A stretch of 40,169 nt of DNA from an uncultured Granulosicoccus sp. (GCA_947499955.1 CANMQI010000033.1:1-40169); one strand, 5' to 3'. Shown: positions 15,285-23,534, counted from the stretch's first letter. The notes: generated from the sequence alone by a model not told the origin. Program-made: numbers and translations.

Positions 15285-15689
15285 ATGGCTCTATCCAAGA
15301 GCGGAAAGGCGGGAAGCAATGTGACGCAACTGGATGCGGTGCGCAAGAAACGTTCGACAAAAGGTGCATCAGAAAAAAGTCTACGCCCTGCATCGACGAA
15401 AAGACAATCGACCAAACCGGTCGGCAAGTCGGCAACCAGCAAAGGGACAAAATCATCAAAAGCCAAGGGAGGTTCAAAGGACCTGGACGACGGGTCTGAG
15501 AAAGACAAGGCCGCCACCGCCGAGAAACCTGTCAAGGATGTAAAGGCGAAAGCCAAGCCTCGTGTCAGCAACCGGCGGTTCGACACCGAAAAGGTTGAAA
15601 GAATCAAGGCTGCCATTGCTGCCGGGGAGTACGAAATCAATTATCTGCAAGTGGCTGACAAGTTCATTGAACATGAACGTTACGCCTGA
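15285..15689 (+). CDS. flgM: FlgM-like anti-sigma-28 factor with basic N-terminal extension
   Basis: A 134-residue protein. The C-terminal 40 residues (RRFDTEKVERIKAAIAAGEYEINYLQVADKFIEHER in short form) fit the FlgM core: VexIkxAIxxGxYxIxxxxIAxKLiexE, the helices that bind FliA. FlgM is usually about 100 residues. Here the N-terminal 90 are Lys/Ser/Thr/Ala-rich, almost histone H1-like, and likely disordered, which suits a protein that must stay unfolded for export through the flagellar basal body. GAGG lies 8 bp before the ATG. It is divergent from fleQ and close to fliA, as expected for partners. The usual neighbours flgN and flgA are absent. Confidence 0.75.
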   Translation: MALSKSGKAGSNVTQLDAVRKKRSTKGASEKSLRPASTKRQSTKPVGKSATSKGTKSSKAKGGSKDLDDGSEKDKAATAEKPVKDVKAKAKPRVSNRRFDTEKVERIKAAIAAGEYEINYLQVADKFIEHERYA

Positions 15690-15751
15690 CCTGAAACTTA
15701 TCCGTCCCTTGCAACTCTGTTGAAGGACGATTCCCTACGTGTGCGGTGCTG

Positions 15752-16270
15752 ATGATGATATACAAACGAGCGATCGTTTCCTGGGCGATAGTTCTGTGGA
15801 TGAGCTATGTATTTCTCGGATCACTGCCCTACAAGTTCAGCAAGCACCCCGATACACAACACATCTTCGGCACCATTGGCGATTGGCTGGGCACGATCAT
15901 CGGGCCCGGCATCGGCAGACTGTTCAGTGAACTGGGTGCCTACGTTATCGGCAGTTTCGAACTGATTACCACTATCGTATTACTACTGCCAGCTCTGCTG
16001 TGGGTAGTCGCCAGGCAGAGGGGCACTGGTTTCGGTGTTACCCGACGCCGGCTTCACAGGGTCGGTGGCCTGATGGCATCGGCAGTCATGGCCGGGGCCG
16101 TCTTTTTCCATCTCGTCTCTCCTCTGGGGGTCGAGGTCCTGCACGAGGGCGAAAGTGACGGGGGTAGTCTGTTCTATGCTGCCCTGTCCATTCTGATTCT
16201 GGGCCTGGTGCTGTTCTTGATCAATCGTGGCTGGACCGATGAGGAACACGACGCTCGGACACAAGGCTGA
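15752..16270 (+). CDS. Four-helix inner-membrane protein, possibly DoxX-like
   Basis: About 172 residues with four predicted membrane helices: AIVSWAIVLWMSYVFLGSL, an amphipathic stretch and LGAYVIGSFELITTIVLLLPALLWVV, VGGLMASAVMAGAVFFHLV, and FYAALSILILGLVLFLI. The layout and the PYKF...GAYxxGSxELxT pattern recall small DoxX-type membrane proteins, whose role is unclear. The start is uncertain among GTG 15746, ATG 15752 and ATG 15755. The stop TGA directly abuts the stop of the convergent gene; together they form the palindrome TGATCA (16268-16273) with no base between the two genes. It follows the FlgM-like gene by about 60 bp but has no obvious link to it. Confidence 0.75.
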   Translation: MMIYKRAIVSWAIVLWMSYVFLGSLPYKFSKHPDTQHIFGTIGDWLGTIIGPGIGRLFSELGAYVIGSFELITTIVLLLPALLWVVARQRGTGFGVTRRRLHRVGGLMASAVMAGAVFFHLVSPLGVEVLHEGESDGGSLFYAALSILILGLVLFLINRGWTDEEHDARTQG

Positions 16271-16654
16271 TCAACGCCTGCGCGGCCGTCGTTTGCCGAC
16301 CGCTGACGGAGACATCTCGCCCGGCCTGGACATGGCCTGGCATGAATCGCTTGCCGCCGCCGGCAACTCCCCGGCGGCAATTGCGATTTCCGGAGAGTCC
16401 GCGCTTGCAGAACGCGGCCGCGCCTGCGGCCGCGCCTGCGGCCGCGCCTGCGGCCGCGCCTGACCATGAGTTGCCAGCGGGTTACTCCCCGGGTCAACCA
16501 CCTCCGCCACCAGCTTGAGTCGTACCTGCCGGCTGTTGATGGTCCGGACACCGACAATGAACTCGCTCTTCACATTGCCTCTGGCAATGGCCTCGAACAG
16601 GCGTGGTATGCGCTCACCCAGTTGTTCCAGAAATGCCAGTTGCGCCTTGTTCAT
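16271..16654 (-). CDS. Small protein with QARP repeats, unknown function
   Basis: A 127-residue product. The first 65 residues are ordinary (MNKAQLAFLEQLGERIPRLFEAIARG..., then a beta-rich VRTINSRQVRLKLVAEVVDPG). The rest is low complexity: QARP repeated four times, then an Ala/Ser-rich and a basic tail ending in KRRPRRR. The N-terminal half has normal codon use and an in-frame ATG with a TATATA box about 20 bp upstream on the minus strand, which favours a real gene. It lies 79 bp after the LysR gene on the same strand. The family is unknown to me; the repetitive half may be an expansion of a shorter protein. Confidence 0.5.
   Translation of the reverse strand: MNKAQLAFLEQLGERIPRLFEAIARGNVKSEFIVGVRTINSRQVRLKLVAEVVDPGSNPLATHGQARPQARPQARPQARPRSASADSPEIAIAAGELPAAASDSCQAMSRPGEMSPSAVGKRRPRRR
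16414..16461. repeat. 12-bp tandem repeat, four exact copies, each with a NotI-type site
   Basis: The unit GCGGCCGCGCCT is repeated exactly four times. Each copy contains the 8-bp palindrome GCGGCCGC. On the minus strand it encodes four QARP units. Identity between copies points to recent expansion. Confidence 0.93.
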
Positions 16655-16733
16655 GACCAGTTAGCTGTTTTTATATACAGTGTTTCGGCAAGACTACAGC
16701 AATTTCCACTGCGAGCGCCAGTATTGCGGCCTG

Positions 16734-17678
16734 TCAGCCGTCCTGCTCCTGCAACAAGGGATCGAACGAGCAGTCATTCATGCGGGCTTCGATGGAGGCC
16801 TGAAAAGCCTCCAGTATCAGGCTGCGCTCCAGGCTGCGGCGATAGATGATTCCCGAATTGAAGCCTGCCTCGGCGATGGCTGTCTGAATGATCTGCAGGT
16901 CGAACCCCGGCAACAGGGTGATGAAGGTACTGGGTAGAAACGCCAGATAGTCTCCGTTGTTGAGCAGGTTCAGCACCGCCAGCAGCGAGTCACAGGATAC
17001 GGCAGCCTCTCGACGCTGCCCGGTGGCGAGCTTGACCTTGTCCATGACGGTATCCAGATACCCCCGGTCGCTGAGATAGGACACCCAGGGATACTCCAGT
17101 AACGGATACAGGCTGTCCAGTGGTCTGGCCAGAATGGGGTGCCCCTGACGGGCCACGACATTCAAACGGGTACCGAAGAGCGGCTTGCGCACCAGAAACG
17201 AGGGCATCTGTTCGGTTTTCTGAAAGCCACCGCAGTAGATATCCAGTTTGCCGTTATCGAGCTCTTCCAATGCTGAGGGAAAATTTCTCACACTCAATTG
17301 CACCTGCAGGTCCGGATAATGACGGTGCAGGTCAGCAATGGCCTGCGGCAGGATGATCGACATCCACACCGGTGCTGCGGCCAGCCGGATAACCCCCATG
17401 CCACCACCCCCCTGCGCTGTCAGGTCGTCTTCGGCCAACTGGCATTCGCGCAGCAGATGTCGCGCATGCTGACAGGCGCGTTCACCGAAGGGTGTCAGGC
17501 GCAGCCCCCGTGGGTGCCGTTCGAACAGTTGCTCGCGGCACTGTGCCTCCATCAGGCGGATTGTTCGCGACAGCGCGGGCTGGGTCAGCGACAGGGCCTC
17601 GGCCGCTGCGTGAACCGTTCCGCAATCCGCGATGGCTACCAGTCTGCGCAAGCTCTCGAGATTGGAAAACAAATGCAC
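16734..17678 (-). CDS. LysR-type transcriptional regulator (sugar importer/sulfatase locus)
   Basis: A 314-residue LysR regulator. The N-terminal winged helix is typical (LRRLVAIADCGTVHAAAEALSLTQPALSRTIRLME in part), with a periplasmic-binding-protein-like sensor domain from about residue 95. It is divergent from the sugar-binding-protein gene with 122 bp between starts, so it likely controls that importer and the sulfatase in response to a carbohydrate-derived effector. The GTG at 17678 sits directly on its GGAG; the TTG at 17672, 5 bp after GGAGG, is a plausible alternative start. The next gene on the same strand is the QARP-repeat gene. Confidence 0.85.
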   Translation of the reverse strand: MHLFSNLESLRRLVAIADCGTVHAAAEALSLTQPALSRTIRLMEAQCREQLFERHPRGLRLTPFGERACQHARHLLRECQLAEDDLTAQGGGGMGVIRLAAAPVWMSIILPQAIADLHRHYPDLQVQLSVRNFPSALEELDNGKLDIYCGGFQKTEQMPSFLVRKPLFGTRLNVVARQGHPILARPLDSLYPLLEYPWVSYLSDRGYLDTVMDKVKLATGQRREAAVSCDSLLAVLNLLNNGDYLAFLPSTFITLLPGFDLQIIQTAIAEAGFNSGIIYRRSLERSLILEAFQASIEARMNDCSFDPLLQEQDG

Positions 17679-17701
17679 CTCCGGGTGGTAGCAACCGCAC
17701 T

Positions 17702-17718
17702 GATAACAAAACGTTATC
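17702..17718. promoter_or_regulatory. Candidate LysR operator (T-N11-A) between regulator and importer
   Basis: GATAAC (17702-17707) and GTTATC (17713-17718) form a perfect inverted repeat with a 5-bp spacer. The arms give the LysR signature T-N11-A (T17704, A17716). It lies 24 bp from the LysR start and 83 bp from the binding-protein start. Confidence 0.5.
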
Positions 17719-17800
17719 GATTTCTAATGATATGTGATTGGATTTTATTTGTCGCTCATGGCATTTTTTCAGCACCACACGGAAGCCGCAGGAAATCGCC

Positions 17801-19330
17801 ATGTCCAGCCACAACCAGACGTCCAACTCACGACGCCGCTTCATCAAGCAACTTGCCGGGGGCGCTGCGGCGCTGGGCGGCGGAGCTGCCCTGTCACCCT
17901 TGCTGGCCCAGTCCGCCACCACCTTGCCACCGGCCATCAACACCTTGACACCGGGCAGTGTGCTGCGTTGGATTGACAGCGGGGATCAGAAGGCAGTCTT
18001 CTACAAGGCATTCTTCCAGCAATACGCACAGGACAGAGGCATTGAGGTGATCTATGACCCTTTGCCCTGGAACGAGATTGCCAAGGTCGTTCCTCTGGGC
18101 GTTCGCAACAAGACCGCTCACGACGTCTTCGCCCTGCCACAGAACTCCAACCCGGCCGATGCCGTCTCCGAGGGTTGGCTACAGCCCTACGATGATTTCA
18201 TCCCCGATATCGAGAGCTGGAAGGCAGGCTTTCCCGAAGGCGCCTTTCTGCCCGGTATCAATGTCTTCGACGGCAAGACCTATGGCCTGCCCTTCACCTC
18301 GAACAAACGTTCATCGACGCATCTGCTGTTCAATCGCAACTACTTGCAGGAAGCCGGATTCGACCCCGAATCCAAGTCCTTGACACAAAGTGACTTTCGG
18401 GAAGCGGCACGCAAGATCACCGAAAACGGCAAGGGGCGTTACTTCGGCTTCATCCTCGGCGGCAATCAGATCGGACGGTGGTCCGCCATTGTCAGGGATA
18501 TTGCAAGACTGTCCGGTGCAAGTGCCGGTGCAGACAGCGTGGTCGAGGCGGATATCGATTTCCGTACCGGCGAATACACCTTCGACAGCGATCAGTATAT
18601 CGAGGCCATCGAACTGCTCATTGCCCTGCAGAAGGATGGCAGCATGTTTCCCGGCGTCATGGGCATCAATGCACCTCAGGCACGAGCCTTCATGCCGCAG
18701 GGAGCTGCCGGCATGATTCTTCAGGGTCCCTGGAACATTCCTGCCTGGGAAAGCCAGAACCCCGAATTCGATTTCGGTATCGGTTCTGCCCCGTTGCCCG
18801 ATGAGGGGCCTGCCGGACACCTGACCATCGGTCAGGGTGCCGCAGCCCCCAATACCATGTGGCTGTGGAGCGGTTCTGAAAATGGTGCCATTGCAGGCGA
18901 CATATTCCATTACCTGGGTACGCTGCAAGGTCAGACAGCCTGGGCCAATGTGGTCGGTGCCGGTGACCCACCCATCATGCCCGAGGCTATCGAGAAGGCT
19001 GACATGTCTCCCCGTGCGAAGGCAGTTCTGCAACTGTTCAACGAACAGATCCGCGTCGGGCCCAACCCGGTGGTCGGCACCCCGGCCCTGTCCAGTGTTG
19101 TCAGCTCCTTCCAGGCACCGGACCTGAGCTTCGCACTGACGGTGCAGGGCCTTGTCGGTGGACAGCTGAAGGATGTCGGCAAGGAAATGAAAGCCCTGAA
19201 GACTCGCTACGATGATGCTCTGAACCAGGCTTTTGACAAGGCACGCGCCAATGGCAGCGATGTCAGCCGTGATGATCTGGTGTTTGCCAACTGGGACCCC
19301 GCTACCGACTTCGGCAGCAAGCACTACTAG
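17801..19330 (+). CDS. Tat-exported sugar ABC transporter substrate-binding protein
   Basis: A 509-residue extracellular solute-binding protein of the CUT1 (MalE/UgpB) class. The start is ATG 17801 with AGGAAA 7 bp upstream; the open frame extends 21 codons further but without a signal. The N-terminus has a twin-arginine signal (SRRRFIK, 10-16) and a hydrophobic Gly/Ala-rich core ending near LLAQSA, so it is exported folded. The mature part has typical features: DVFALPQNSNPADAVSEGWLQPYDD, LPFTSNKRSSTHLLFNRNYLQEAGFDP and GAAGMILQGPWNIP. At about 510 residues it is longer than most MalE proteins. The sugar is unknown, but the sulfatase downstream points to a sulfated glycan fragment. Confidence 0.9.
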   Translation: MSSHNQTSNSRRRFIKQLAGGAAALGGGAALSPLLAQSATTLPPAINTLTPGSVLRWIDSGDQKAVFYKAFFQQYAQDRGIEVIYDPLPWNEIAKVVPLGVRNKTAHDVFALPQNSNPADAVSEGWLQPYDDFIPDIESWKAGFPEGAFLPGINVFDGKTYGLPFTSNKRSSTHLLFNRNYLQEAGFDPESKSLTQSDFREAARKITENGKGRYFGFILGGNQIGRWSAIVRDIARLSGASAGADSVVEADIDFRTGEYTFDSDQYIEAIELLIALQKDGSMFPGVMGINAPQARAFMPQGAAGMILQGPWNIPAWESQNPEFDFGIGSAPLPDEGPAGHLTIGQGAAAPNTMWLWSGSENGAIAGDIFHYLGTLQGQTAWANVVGAGDPPIMPEAIEKADMSPRAKAVLQLFNEQIRVGPNPVVGTPALSSVVSSFQAPDLSFALTVQGLVGGQLKDVGKEMKALKTRYDDALNQAFDKARANGSDVSRDDLVFANWDPATDFGSKHY

Positions 19331-19503
19331 ATTGTGCGATCGCCCCACCAGCGCTCCAGTCACCTGAGTTTGCCAGGTGGATGAACCACCAGGCGCTCGA
19401 CACCTGAATCATGGAGCACACCTGTTCCTCTGAAACAGCGGCGGCACGGTCATGGAAGGCCTTGCCTGCCTGAACCTCACACGCCCACCCCAGAGCACCC
19501 ACC

Positions 19504-20406
19504 GTGTCCAACAGAAAACGACAGCCGCGAGCCTTGTATCTGGCCATGGTACCGGGATTGGTACTGGCCGGCATGTTCACCTTTTACCCGATATTGGCTG
19601 CAGGCTATTACGCGCTGTTCGACTGGTCCGGATTCAACTCACCCAAGATGTTTGTCGGACTGGACAATTTTGCGCGCCTGATGACAGACCCCTTCTTCTG
19701 GGGGGCCTTCCAGCGTTCATTGATCTTTCTGCTGGGTACCGTTCCCCTGCAGATGTTCATTTCATTATGGATTGCGGTTCTACTCAACAATCAATTGCTG
19801 AAACTGTCCAATGTCTTTCGCACGCTGATCTTTCTGCCGGTTGTCACCCCGGTTGCCGTCATCGGCATCGTCTGGACATTTCTGCTCAGCCCGTTCAATG
19901 GTCCCATCAACGGCCTGCTGCTCGACCTTGGGCTGCTGTCGCGTCCAATCGATTTTCTGGGCTCCTCGGATACGGTGATGCCATCGCTCATCGGCGTCTA
20001 TGTCTGGAAATGGCTGGGGTTGACCATGATCTACTGGCTTGCCGCCTTGCAGACCGTACCGGAGGATGTCTATGAGGCAGCCAAACTGGATAACTGCAAG
20101 GGTGGTCGCCTGCTGCTGTTCGTGATCCTTCCCATCATTCGCCCCTTTGCTCTTGTCATTCTGCTGATATCTGCCGTTGGCGCATTGAATGTCTTTCCGT
20201 TGATCATGAGTATGACCAACGGTGGCCCCTTCTTCTCCTCCGAGGTCATCGAGATATTCATCTACCGCTCAGCCTTCGCCACGGCCGAAGGCACACGCAC
20301 GCAACTGGGTTATGCAGCCGCTGCCGGCGTGCTCTTCGGCCTGCTGATCATGATGCTGACATTACTGCAAGCCGTGATATCTCGACGCTCGGGGAAAAAA
20401 TCATGA
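19504..20406 (+). CDS. Sugar ABC transporter permease, MalF type
   Basis: A 300-residue inner-membrane permease with six predicted helices. The EAA loop that contacts the ATPase is clear (VPEDVYEAAKLDNCKGGRLLLFVILPIIRP in part). Like most short MalF relatives it lacks MalF's large periplasmic insert. The GTG start at 19504 has a weak ribosome site and follows a 173-bp gap after the binding-protein gene. Its stop overlaps the next permease by 4 bp (ATGA), so the two are translationally coupled. Confidence 0.9.
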   Translation: MSNRKRQPRALYLAMVPGLVLAGMFTFYPILAAGYYALFDWSGFNSPKMFVGLDNFARLMTDPFFWGAFQRSLIFLLGTVPLQMFISLWIAVLLNNQLLKLSNVFRTLIFLPVVTPVAVIGIVWTFLLSPFNGPINGLLLDLGLLSRPIDFLGSSDTVMPSLIGVYVWKWLGLTMIYWLAALQTVPEDVYEAAKLDNCKGGRLLLFVILPIIRPFALVILLISAVGALNVFPLIMSMTNGGPFFSSEVIEIFIYRSAFATAEGTRTQLGYAAAAGVLFGLLIMMLTLLQAVISRRSGKKS

Positions 20407-21272
20407 AAGCCCTGTTGAACTGGCCCCGTCGCCTGGTGTTCGGTGAGCGCAAGCCGACCCGAGGCGTTGCAATAACCAGCCTCCTGCTGGCCGCGCTGTG
20501 CTGCCTGTGGATCTACCCCTTTCTGTGGATGATCTCCACCAGCCTCAAGACTACCGGCGAGATCTTCATGGGCACCGGCCTCATACCGGAAACACCTGTA
20601 CTGGACAACTACGCCCGCGCCTGGACCGATGCCCACATGGGTAGCTACTTCATCAACACCGTACTGGTAACCGTCGGCTCACTGATCATCGTGACGGTCT
20701 GCACCTCACTGCTGGGGTACGTACTGGGGCGTTACTCGTTCCGCGGCAAGTCCCTGCTCATCGCCGCCTTCGTCGCCACTGTCTTCGTTCCTCAGGGGTT
20801 CACCATCATTCCCATCTTCGAGATGCTCAGCTTCTTCAAGCTGTCCACCAGTCTGTGGGGGCTGACTCTTGCCACCAGTGGGCATGCCATGGCCATTTAC
20901 GTACTGCTGTTTGCCGGCTACTTCAGGCAACTGCCGGACGAGCTCGAGGACGCGGCGATCATGGATGGCGTCGGCTTCTTCAGGATATTCTGGTACGTCA
21001 TGCTGCCACTGGCACGTCCGATTGCCGTCACCGTCATCATCATGCAGGTCCTGCACGCCTGGAATGATTTTCTGCTGCCGCTGGTCATCACGCTGGCCAA
21101 TCCGGCCATCCGAACTCTCTCTGTCGGCATCTATGCATTCAAGGGAGAACAATCGATTGACTGGTCCGGCATGGCGGCGGCTTCGACGATTTCCGTCGTG
21201 CCCATCGTCCTGCTGTTCATTCTCCTGCAGCGCTATTTCATCAACGGCCTGGCTGGCGCGGTGAAGGGCTGA
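20403..21272 (+). CDS. Sugar ABC transporter permease, MalG type
   Basis: A 289-residue partner permease with six predicted helices. The N-terminus carries the MalG-type run (LWIYPFLWMISTSLKTTGEIF) and a complete EAA loop (LPDELEDAAIMDGVGFFRIFWYVMLPLARP in part). Together with the upstream permease it forms the membrane channel. No nucleotide-binding (MalK/UgpC) gene follows; the next gene, 38 bp away, is a sulfatase. The importer must therefore use an ATPase encoded elsewhere, as many CUT1 systems do with a shared MsiK/MsmK-like subunit. Confidence 0.9.
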   Translation: MKALLNWPRRLVFGERKPTRGVAITSLLLAALCCLWIYPFLWMISTSLKTTGEIFMGTGLIPETPVLDNYARAWTDAHMGSYFINTVLVTVGSLIIVTVCTSLLGYVLGRYSFRGKSLLIAAFVATVFVPQGFTIIPIFEMLSFFKLSTSLWGLTLATSGHAMAIYVLLFAGYFRQLPDELEDAAIMDGVGFFRIFWYVMLPLARPIAVTVIIMQVLHAWNDFLLPLVITLANPAIRTLSVGIYAFKGEQSIDWSGMAAASTISVVPIVLLFILLQRYFINGLAGAVKG

Positions 21273-21310
21273 GTTTCCAGTATCCACGGTTACCGGACTG
21301 ACAAATCAAC

Positions 21311-22858
21311 ATGAACGATAAAGTCAATATTCTGCTCATCTCCACCGACCAGCAGCACTTCAGTGCGCTGGGGGCGGTCAATCCTGCCATCAGCACGCCC
21401 AATCTGGACCGGCTGTGTCTTGAAGGTACACGGTTTGACCGAGCCTATTGTCCCAGTCCGGTCTGCACGCCATCACGCGCCAGCATGATCACCGGGCTGT
21501 ACCCCTCGCATCATGGTGCCTGGACCATCGGCGTGAAACTGCCTGAAAATGTCGACACCGTCGGTGCACAACTCTCGGCCAATGGCTACAAGACCGGCCT
21601 GATCGGCAAGGCACATTTCCAGCCACTGGCATCACGTCCGGGTTGCGAATCGCTGGAGTCGCAACCCACCCTGCGGGACCTGGATTTCTGGCGAAAATTC
21701 AAGGGTCCGTGGTATGGCTTCGATCACATCGAACTGTCGCGAAATCACGCGGATGAAAGCCACGTTGGTCAGCACTATGCCATCTGGCTGGAAGAGCAGG
21801 GTTTGAGCAACTGGCGAGACTACTTTCAGCCATTACCCGGCGACACGGCGAGTCATGCCCCGGATACCGGGACCGACCTGCCCTACTGGGCACGCAAGCA
21901 ACGCAGCTGGGAATTACCGGAGCATCTTCACTACACGCACTGGACCGGAGAGCGCAGCCTGGCATTTCTGGAAAGGCAGGCAGCGGACGACAAGCCGTTT
22001 TTCCTGTGGTCCAGTTTTCATGACCCTCACCCACCCTATGTCGTGCCCGAACCCTGGGCGTCCCTGTACGATCCACAGGACATGCACCCGGGTCAATTGT
22101 CACCCGGAGAACATGCACGCAATGGTCCCCATTTCGCCAAGACCCAGGAAGCCGGTCCTGACTTCAAACAGTGGCACACCCCTTTCGAGGCACATGGCTG
22201 TGCCAGTCATCTGTATCCTCAGGAGTCACTGAAAAAGGACATGGCCGTCTACTACGGCATGATGAGTTTCGTTGACAAGGAGGTCGGCAGGATTCTCGAC
22301 AAGCTCGATGAACTGGGTATCGCAGATAACACACTGCTGGTCTTCACCACCGATCACGGGCATTTCCTCGGTCAGCACGGGCTGGTTGCCAAGGGACCGT
22401 TCCATTACGAGGACATGCTGCGTATACCGATGATCGTGCGTTGGCCGAACAAGGTCCCGGCCGGCAAGGTCAGCAATGCCATCCAGAGCCTGGTTGATCT
22501 CACGCCGAGCTTCCTTGATGCCGCCGGGCTTGGCGCACCCGAGCATCTGCAGGGCGTCTCGCAGATTCCGGTCTGGAAGAATGAAATAGCCGAGGCGAGG
22601 GATTTTGCTTTATGTGAAAACCGGCACAATCCGCATATGCCTCATCTGGTGACCTACATCGGAAAACGTTACAAGGTGACGGTGTACAAGGAAGGGGAGT
22701 TCGGCGAGCTGTTCGATCTGGAGGAGGACCCCGGCGAGTGTCACAACCTGTGGAATGACCCTGAAGCGGCAGAGATAAAACAGGCGCTGCTGCAGGACTT
22801 CGTGCAGGGAATGCTGAAGTCGGAGCCGATGATCATGCCGCGCATTGCACATGCCTGA
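21311..22858 (+). CDS. Type I sulfatase (formylglycine-dependent)
   Basis: A 515-residue alkaline-phosphatase-superfamily sulfatase. The active-site signature is CTPSR with Cys52, the residue that FGE or anSME converts to formylglycine. Metal and catalytic neighbours are seen: STDQQ (Asp13), GLIGKAHF (Lys), FHDPHPPY, and FTTDHGHFLGQHGLVAKGPFHYED, which provides the second metal Asp-His and a catalytic Lys. There is no signal peptide, so it acts in the cytoplasm on substrate already imported, in keeping with the adjacent sugar importer. It should remove sulfate from a mono- or oligosaccharide. Choline or alkyl sulfate cannot be excluded. The maturase is not in the window. Confidence 0.9.
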   Translation: MNDKVNILLISTDQQHFSALGAVNPAISTPNLDRLCLEGTRFDRAYCPSPVCTPSRASMITGLYPSHHGAWTIGVKLPENVDTVGAQLSANGYKTGLIGKAHFQPLASRPGCESLESQPTLRDLDFWRKFKGPWYGFDHIELSRNHADESHVGQHYAIWLEEQGLSNWRDYFQPLPGDTASHAPDTGTDLPYWARKQRSWELPEHLHYTHWTGERSLAFLERQAADDKPFFLWSSFHDPHPPYVVPEPWASLYDPQDMHPGQLSPGEHARNGPHFAKTQEAGPDFKQWHTPFEAHGCASHLYPQESLKKDMAVYYGMMSFVDKEVGRILDKLDELGIADNTLLVFTTDHGHFLGQHGLVAKGPFHYEDMLRIPMIVRWPNKVPAGKVSNAIQSLVDLTPSFLDAAGLGAPEHLQGVSQIPVWKNEIAEARDFALCENRHNPHMPHLVTYIGKRYKVTVYKEGEFGELFDLEEDPGECHNLWNDPEAAEIKQALLQDFVQGMLKSEPMIMPRIAHA

Positions 22859-22975
22859 AAAGGTAGCGTGCAACCAATGGCAACGTGCAAGCGCTCGCTA
22901 TCTCGAGGCTGATACAGTACGACGTTGAAGTCACCACGACGGCAAAGAAAGACACTCATTTTTTGTACCGGACAC

Positions 22976-22999
22976 AAAAGCGGCGTCCGAAGACGCCGC
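22976..22999 (-). terminator. Intrinsic terminator of the small heat-shock gene (UUCG tetraloop)
   Basis: On the minus strand GCGGCGTC, the tetraloop TTCG, GACGCCGC and then TTTTGTGT: an 8-bp GC stem with the most stable class of loop and a T-rich tail. It lies about 75 bp after the ibpA-type stop codon. Confidence 0.85.
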
Positions 23000-23074
23000 C
23001 CCCTACTCCGATTGATCCGGCACCAGCGGTCAGACTACCGTGATGCCGAACTGCCTTGAGCTATCGGTCAGAAA

Positions 23075-23527
23075 TCAGCTTTCGACCGAATTCTCGATAG
23101 CCGGCGCCTGATTACCAACCGGGATCTTTCGAGGTTTCATGGCTTCAGGAATTTCCTTCACCAGAGAGATCTTCAACAGACCGTTGTCCAACTGTGCATT
23201 GACGACCTCTACATGGTCCGCCAGGTTGAACTTGCGCTCGAAAGAGCGAGTAGCAATACCGCGGTGCAGATAGCGGGAATCCTTTTTCTGGTCTTCCTTT
23301 CTACCGCGAACTGTCAGTACACCCTGCTCTACCTGGACATCGATCTCGTTGTCCTGGAAACCAGCAACTGCCAGCGTGATGGCGTACTTGTTCTCACCGA
23401 CCAATTCGATGTCATAAGGAGGATAACCGGCAGATTGCCTGTCGGCGCTCAGAGCTGCATCGAGCAGTGAACCGAAACGGTCAAAACCAACGGTGTTTGC
23501 GTACAGGGGAGTCAGATCGATTTTCAT
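23075..23527 (-). CDS. ibpA: Small heat-shock protein, IbpA type (Hsp20)
   Basis: The 150-residue Hsp20 chaperone holds unfolding proteins for DnaK and ClpB. The N-terminus MKIDLTPLYANTVGFDRFGSLLD matches the IbpA group. The alpha-crystallin domain spans about 35-130 (PPYDIELVGENKYAITLAVAGF, VEQGVLTVRG, YLHRGIATRSFERKF, AQLDNGLLKISLVKEIPE). A C-terminal IPV (KIPVG) serves as the oligomerisation I-x-I/V-type motif. The start is ATG 23527, which has GGAGAA 7 bp upstream; the frame is open to 23551 but lacks support there. It has its own heat-shock-type promoter and terminator. Confidence 0.93.
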   Translation of the reverse strand: MKIDLTPLYANTVGFDRFGSLLDAALSADRQSAGYPPYDIELVGENKYAITLAVAGFQDNEIDVQVEQGVLTVRGRKEDQKKDSRYLHRGIATRSFERKFNLADHVEVVNAQLDNGLLKISLVKEIPEAMKPRKIPVGNQAPAIENSVES

Positions 23528-23534
23528 TACAGTA

